From positions 62,725 through 126,724 of the forward strand of contig VZRG01002013.1 of the NCBI GenBank assembly GCA_013397435.1: a DNA stretch of 64,000 bases, given 5' to 3'. This document shows, piece by piece, positions 59,501 through 64,000 of this stretch (within the stretch, counting starts at the first letter, position 1; each line of letters starts with the position of its first letter). Source of the DNA: Erythrocercus mccallii (Eukaryota; Chordata; Aves; Passeriformes; Dicruridae). Position numbers and translations under genes: made by a program. The notes under the pieces were generated by a model, which was not told the DNA's origin, did no database searches, and worked only from the letters and a program-made list of their open reading frames with translations.

Positions 59501-62500
59501 TGCTGCCTGAAACACTACACAGCATGAGCTGAGTCTGGGAAGACAGGAAAAATGGAATTACAGGCTCGTGAAATGGACACTGACAAAAACCTGAAATGTC
59601 GAGCTCACTCAGATGCAGTCTGTGTTTAATCCAGTCATCAGACAGTCTCTGTTTAGCTAAATATTTGACTTCAGAATTGGGCCTGAATTATTATTGGCAA
59701 AGCTTCCAAGCTCCACAGGTCCCTCTAACAAGCTGTTCCTCTGTGGAAGCTTTGCAAGGAAATGAATGCAGCCTTTGAGGAAACTGCTGGAACCCTTCTC
59801 AGGCTTCCAGAGTGGGTTTGTGGAGTCCCGTTAGGTGTCCAGGCCTTCTGAAAGCTCCATATGTTGAGTGTTAGAAGCTGCAGGGCTGATGTTTGTGTGC
59901 ATTTCTGGGATGTTCCCAGAGGAGTTCTGGCTCCGCAGCATGTCACAGGAACAGAGTTATCAAAGAAAGCACCAAAAATAACCCAGTCTACAGAACAACT
60001 AAAAGCCAAACCCAGACAAAAAATAAATAAGCTGGAGCCACACATGTAGTCAGACCTGTAACGTGTATTCCATTCTAATAGGACATATCTGAAAGAGCAC
60101 ATAACTGGCATGGTTGGTCCCTTTGGAATACCCACAGCAGGGACATAAAGAAGCACAAACATACATTTCCTCATCAATGGCAGCTGTGTACCACAGTGCC
60201 CAAAGACCTGGTTCAGGAGCTGCCAGGCAGACCCCATGGCTGTTAGCACACTGGGCTGTTTGACACCCTGTCACAAAAACAGTCCATCAGCACTGAAAGA
60301 GGAACGTGGTCGTCCCCTCTCCCATGCAATATTAAATTTCATGTCTGTGGCAGCATATGCCAGAAAAGACAATCCTCCAAGGATGGAGGCTGTTCCTCAA
60401 GCTAGGCTCCCCTGCTGTGGGCATCTCCAGAGAAGCAGAAGCTTGGCTTCCCAAACTACAGGCAGCTGCAGGCAGGAGGAGTCACCTTCCAGTTTTGCTT
60501 CCAAAGGAAGATTATAAATTAAAGTCCAATTTACTAAACCTCTAGGTAAGCAACTGTTTCTGCATAAACACATACGGGTTTGTGGGCTGTATTCCATGGC
60601 TAACTGCAAATCTGACTGGCTTGAAAATCACAGTGTATACAAGTAAACCAGGGAGCTAACAGGCACATTTTAAAATTACATGGATTTAAGCAGTCTGGCT
60701 CATGACTTTTGAATGTGATCAAAAATAATGATTATCCTAAAGCAGTACATAAAAATTGTGCATGCAAACTAAGAGCACAAAATTTTCTTCAGAGAATTTC
60801 ACAGACAGAGAGCTTCACTTCTAAGTGAGAATGAGTACAAAGCTGGCTCAGCTAAAATTATTCTTCAAGTGAAATAAAGTCGGAGATTTTAACATAATTT
60901 TGAAGATGGGGTCAATGTCTGGAATATATTGCAAAAAGGGCTCAAATTACCACCTCCCCTGTCATTCTTTATGCTACAACATTAGTGGAAAAATCCAAGA
61001 GTTCTTTTAGGTCTGTTAGCTAATAAATGGATTGCTAGGCGAATGTTCAGTGTCGTTAATAAATCGTCGCAGCATTCTGTACTTAGTATCAGCAGAAAGT
61101 CTTGGTCCCTTCCACCCCTGAACACATACCGCTTTGGGAAGGACAGAAGGAATTGCCTACATTGCCTTTTTTTTCTGCCTGCTGGAAACATCCAAGCTCA
61201 CAAACAGATGCGAACTCTCAGTGCATCTGCGCTCTTCCTCCTCCGAGATCAGCATAAACCCGCAGGAGAGCCGTGGGTGATGAGTCCTGGCTGATTCAAG
61301 CTCTGGAAGACAATTACATTAACAGTGGCAGGTTAAATCCAGACAGCTTTCCATCCAAGGATCTCTTACAGCATAACAAAAGGCTAGCAAGAGCCAGAGG
61401 CCCCACCTAAGGCTGAGATGCACAGTACCTCCATAGTCCGTGCAAGCAGGGATTATTCCCTGCCCTATTCAGGGCTGTTTCCCCAGCCCCCAGGCACTAG
61501 GATACCCAGTGGGAAGGGCTCAGCCCTTCTCAGTCATTCCTGCTGGCGCCGTTCCAGATTGTCTGAAGACACTTAAATATTCATCGAGAAAGAGCAAGAG
61601 TCCGTCTTGCCGGGTGCACAGACTGCTCTCCAGGGAGACGGGACACCTGCCTTCTCCACTCCCTGCTCCATCAAATCATTAATTATTTAAAACAACAGGA
61701 AAGAGCAAGAAAAACTCTCCGCACCAGACATGCTTGCAGCCTGTTGTTTACGGTGCTCTCTGGGGTCTTGTGTGGCCCGAGGTTTGCATCTCCCCTCCGG
61801 CAGAAACAAGGATCAAGCCCAGCTTTCCCCTTTCCTCGGGGAGGATGCTCTACTCGCTAAGCTATTGTACAAAAGAAGGGCCTCCCCTTTATCCAGACAG
61901 ACCTTATGTTCACTTTTCCTACTGGAGAGAGTAGGGGTTTTTTGGTGGTTTTATTTTTTTTTTAAACTTCAGTTTGAATAAAAGGCAAACAAAACACAAA
62001 TCCAAATCTCTGCGAATAGCAGCTATCCGTAAACCTCCATACATTCTGTATTTGCTTAAGAGCTTAGGGTCCCCATTTCACAGCTGGGTGGGCCAAGTCG
62101 TAGTGGTCCAACTGCATCAGCAAGCATTTGGCTACTGAATCCCTTAGCTATGGGTTTCAATGAAATGGGAACCACCGTCTCCCTGCCCTGAAGACAGTTC
62201 TGGTGTAGCTGTTGGCACAGAGAGACATGTTTGGAGAAGCAGAGGGTCTCTTCTTATCTGCATACCCCCAGGACATCACCCGCTCCCCCACTCCCAACAC
62301 ACCAGACACCCCACGCCCTCTCACAGGAGCAGCACGGACCCACACAAGGGTTCCCGAGATTGGGATGAACCCCAAAACTGTCCCGGGCACAGGGAACAGC
62401 CCTATCTGCACCCCGGACTTTATTACTAGAGCAGGAAGTCGTGGCAGGTGAACAGCACTGGCACCCTCATGTGGTGACAGGCATCAGAATGAGCTCACAG

Positions 62501-62630
62501 CCAAAATCAGAGGTACAGAGAGAGGCGCCTCTCCAAGGGACTTCTCCAGGGAGTCCTGACAAGGACCACATCTGTGGGCCAGCATGGTCTAGGGGATACA
62601 AACCTGATGTCACCTCTTCTATCTTGAGAC
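50560..62630. other. Intergenic DNA between PLEKHO2 and putative ANKDD1A
   Basis: Twelve kilobases without a recognisable exon on either strand. Composition is ordinary, with a short (AAAC)n run near 59346 and no clear interspersed repeat until the CR1 at 62638. Scattered frames of 60-174 codons show no family motif. Confidence 0.55.
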
Positions 62631-62637
62631 CAGTAGC

Positions 62638-63000
62638 AAAGAATCACAGAATGGTCTGGGGTGGAAAGGACCTTAAGGATCATCCAGTTCCACCACCTTC
62701 CATGGGCAGGGACACCTTCCACTATTCCAGGGTGCTCCAAGCTGCACCCAACCTGGCCCTGGATGCTTCCAGGGATGGGACTTCATATAAGGTCTCCCCG
62801 GAGTTTACTCTTCTCCAGGCTGAACATCCCCAGCTCTCCCAGTCTGGCTCCAGACCAAAGGTGCTCCAACCCTTGGAGAATTTCTGTGGCCTCCTCTGGA
62901 CTCGCTCCAGCTGCTCCATGTCCTTCTTATGTTGGGGACCCCCAGAGATGGAAGTTGTATTACAGGGGAGGAGTACTGTGGGGGACCCTCAGAAACAGAT
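62638..63000 (-). mobile_element. CR1 LINE fragment upstream of putative ANKDD1A
   Basis: Antisense CR1: AATCACAGAATGGTCTGGGG, TGGAAAGGACCTTAAGGATC, CATGGGCAGGGACACCTTCC, TTCTCCAGGCTGAACATCCC, CCTCTGGACTCGCTCCAGCT and CTCCATGTCCTTCTTATG. About 360 bp, starting at the 3' terminus of the element. An open frame of 187 codons through it is incidental. Confidence 0.95.
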
Positions 63001-63540
63001 CTGATCATCCCCCCAGCCTCAGCTCACCCTGGTTTCTTCCTTATCATACTATCAAAATGGAGAACAAAGTAAAAGATAAAACCAGCCCAGACGCTGAAAC
63101 TAGAGAATTCACTAAAACTCTGAGGGAAAAGCCCTTTTGCCCCATCCCGCACCTGCTGAGGGACGTGTGGTAACGAGAGCACCTCACTCCCGGGAAACAT
63201 CAACCCCTGAGCACCGCTTTCAGGGGAAAACAAAAACAACCCCCCGTATTTCCTACTAATTAGAAATCCCTCTCCTCCTAAATTGCTCTGGAAACAGAAT
63301 TAAAATAATTCTACATTAAACCACCCACCACCTCGAAGCAGCAGAACTCAGCAGAGCCGCGCTGAGGTGAAGGGCGGCACCTGGCCCAAATGGCGGCAGC
63401 TGGATATACCCGCTCAAGTGCTCCCCAAACGGCCCGAAAACGCCGTGTTTGCCGGGAAATGGGCTTGTTTGATGATATTTTGCTTTAAAGAGCAGCGAAA
63501 GAGCAGCTCGGCGGCGGCGAGGTGGCCCGGGAGGAGGCGG

Positions 63541-63639
63541 GGACGCGCCCCTCAGCCCGCCCTGAGGCGGTGGGGACGCGCCCCTCAGCCCGCCCTGAGG
63601 CGGTGGGGACGCGCCCCTCAGCCCGCCCTGAGGCGGCGG
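63541..63639 (+). repeat. Three 33-bp direct repeats with hairpins
   Basis: Near-identical units start at 63541, 63574 and 63607. Each contains the inverted repeat CCTCAGCCCGCCCTGAGG (63550-63567, 63583-63600, 63616-63633), a 6-bp stem with a CCCGCC loop that is also an Sp1-type GC box. The third unit runs into a GGC-triplet run. The array ends 26 bp before the putative start codon. Confidence 0.95.
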
Positions 63640-63665
63640 CGGCGGCGGGGCCGCTGTGTCGCGAC

Positions 63666-63699
63666 ATGGGGGACGATTTGGCGTCGGAAGGCGACACCC
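63666..63699 (+). CDS. ANKDD1A: Putative ANKDD1A exon 1
   Basis: ATG at 63666 encodes MGDDLASEGDT plus the first base (C) of the next codon, then a consensus donor C|GTGAGT at 63700. From memory, human ANKDD1A begins MQEELAWETDGLLPL: L5, A6, E8 and D10 are identical, positions 3-4 are acidic in both, and the split codon beginning with C fits Leu12. Human ANKDD1A follows PLEKHO2 in the same orientation. The protein family has an ankyrin-repeat array and a C-terminal death domain; none of that is in the window. The call rests on 11 residues and gene order, so another gene is possible. Confidence 0.5.
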
Positions 63700-64000
63700 G
63701 TGAGTGGGGCCGAGGCGGGGGCTGCCCCGGCGGGGCGGGGGCGGCGGGCGCAGCGCCGTGAGGGGCGATTCGTGTGGCGGGGGCGGGCGGGAGCCGGCGG
63801 GGCTGAGGGGCAGAGCGGGGATGCGCTAAAAAATAACGGGACAGCTGAAAATCCGCTCGGAAACAAAGCAGGTGGATAAACGTACCCGTGAATCGAGACT
63901 GCTGTTGCCCCAAAGCATCCTGCACCGCTGAGATGCTGCACATAACTCTGGTACCCCGCACTTGGGGTTTTTGGTTCCCTTGGTCCCTCGGTCCCCATCC
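63700..64000 (+). other. ANKDD1A: Putative ANKDD1A intron 1 (partial)
   Basis: Sequence downstream of the donor: the remaining CpG island to about 63850, then ordinary DNA to the window edge. No second exon is visible. Confidence 0.45.

Larger units (their letters stand above)
63330..63850 (+). promoter_or_regulatory. ANKDD1A: CpG island, putative ANKDD1A promoter
   Basis: CpG-dense sequence with multiple CCCGCCC/GGGGCGGG GC boxes surrounds the short exon at 63666. It contains the triple 33-bp repeat. No TATA box was seen. Which strand or strands it serves cannot be decided from sequence; divergent transcription is possible. Confidence 0.65.

Noticed and set aside
59725..60249. Minus-strand 174-codon frame with hydrophobic stretches
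   Set aside because: No family resemblance, no flanking splice or promoter structure seen, and hydrophobic runs are common in random frames. Kept only as non-coding intergenic DNA.
62441..63004. Plus-strand 187-codon frame
   Set aside because: Most of it is an antisense CR1 tail, which does not encode protein in this orientation.
63522..63665. In-frame upstream extension of the putative ANKDD1A protein through the 33-bp repeats
   Set aside because: The frame is open, but it has no ATG (it begins at GTG). A non-AUG start is possible but unsupported; ATG 63666 aligns with the expected N-terminus.

Overview
The window is vertebrate nuclear DNA and almost certainly avian. It has small conserved exons separated by long introns, CpG-island first exons, GC-rich degenerate minisatellites next to promoters, and several 3'-end fragments of CR1 LINEs (the bird/reptile retrotransposon, recognisable by its conserved tail ending in ATTCTGTG-type repeats). 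There are no bacterial-type operons, CRISPR arrays or phage genes. The species cannot be read from the sequence.

Three genes are supported. (1) The left end, minus strand, carries the 5' part of PCSK6 (PACE4, a secreted proprotein convertase). Exon 2 is complete at 1127-1231. Exon 1 (6192-6268) runs into a 430-base assembly gap at 6269-6698 that should hold the start codon and signal peptide; the rest of the gene lies off the left edge. (2) The centre, plus strand, carries a complete six-exon coding region for PLEKHO2, a pleckstrin-homology protein, from ATG 23807 in a CpG island to TGA 47308-47310. The predicted protein is 573 residues, and a probable 3' UTR of about 3.2 kb ends near the AATAAA at 50511. 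(3) The right edge, plus strand, carries a CpG island with a short first coding exon (63666-63699). Its 11 residues and splice phase fit ANKDD1A, the gene that follows PLEKHO2 in the human genome.

The rest is introns and intergenic DNA. Notable structure includes C-rich minisatellites on both sides of PCSK6 exon 1 and another just upstream of PLEKHO2. An orphan CpG island at 16.6-16.93 kb has an exon-like reading frame and a splice donor. Three 33-bp direct repeats, each containing a GC-box hairpin, lie just upstream of the putative ANKDD1A start. A perfect 16-bp homeodomain/POU-type palindrome lies at 14677. Five clear CR1 fragments and one doubtful one were found.

PCSK6 and PLEKHO2 are far apart on human chromosome 15 (q26.3 versus q22.31). 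Their head-to-head adjacency here, with about 17 kb between first exons, marks a lineage-specific synteny junction or, less likely, an assembly join. The neighbours do not form a pathway; they are independently transcribed genes. I found no convincing new multi-gene system. The best leads are the orphan CpG island, the repeat-rich first-exon regions, the frame-breaking tandem splice donor in PLEKHO2 exon 3, and the synteny junction.
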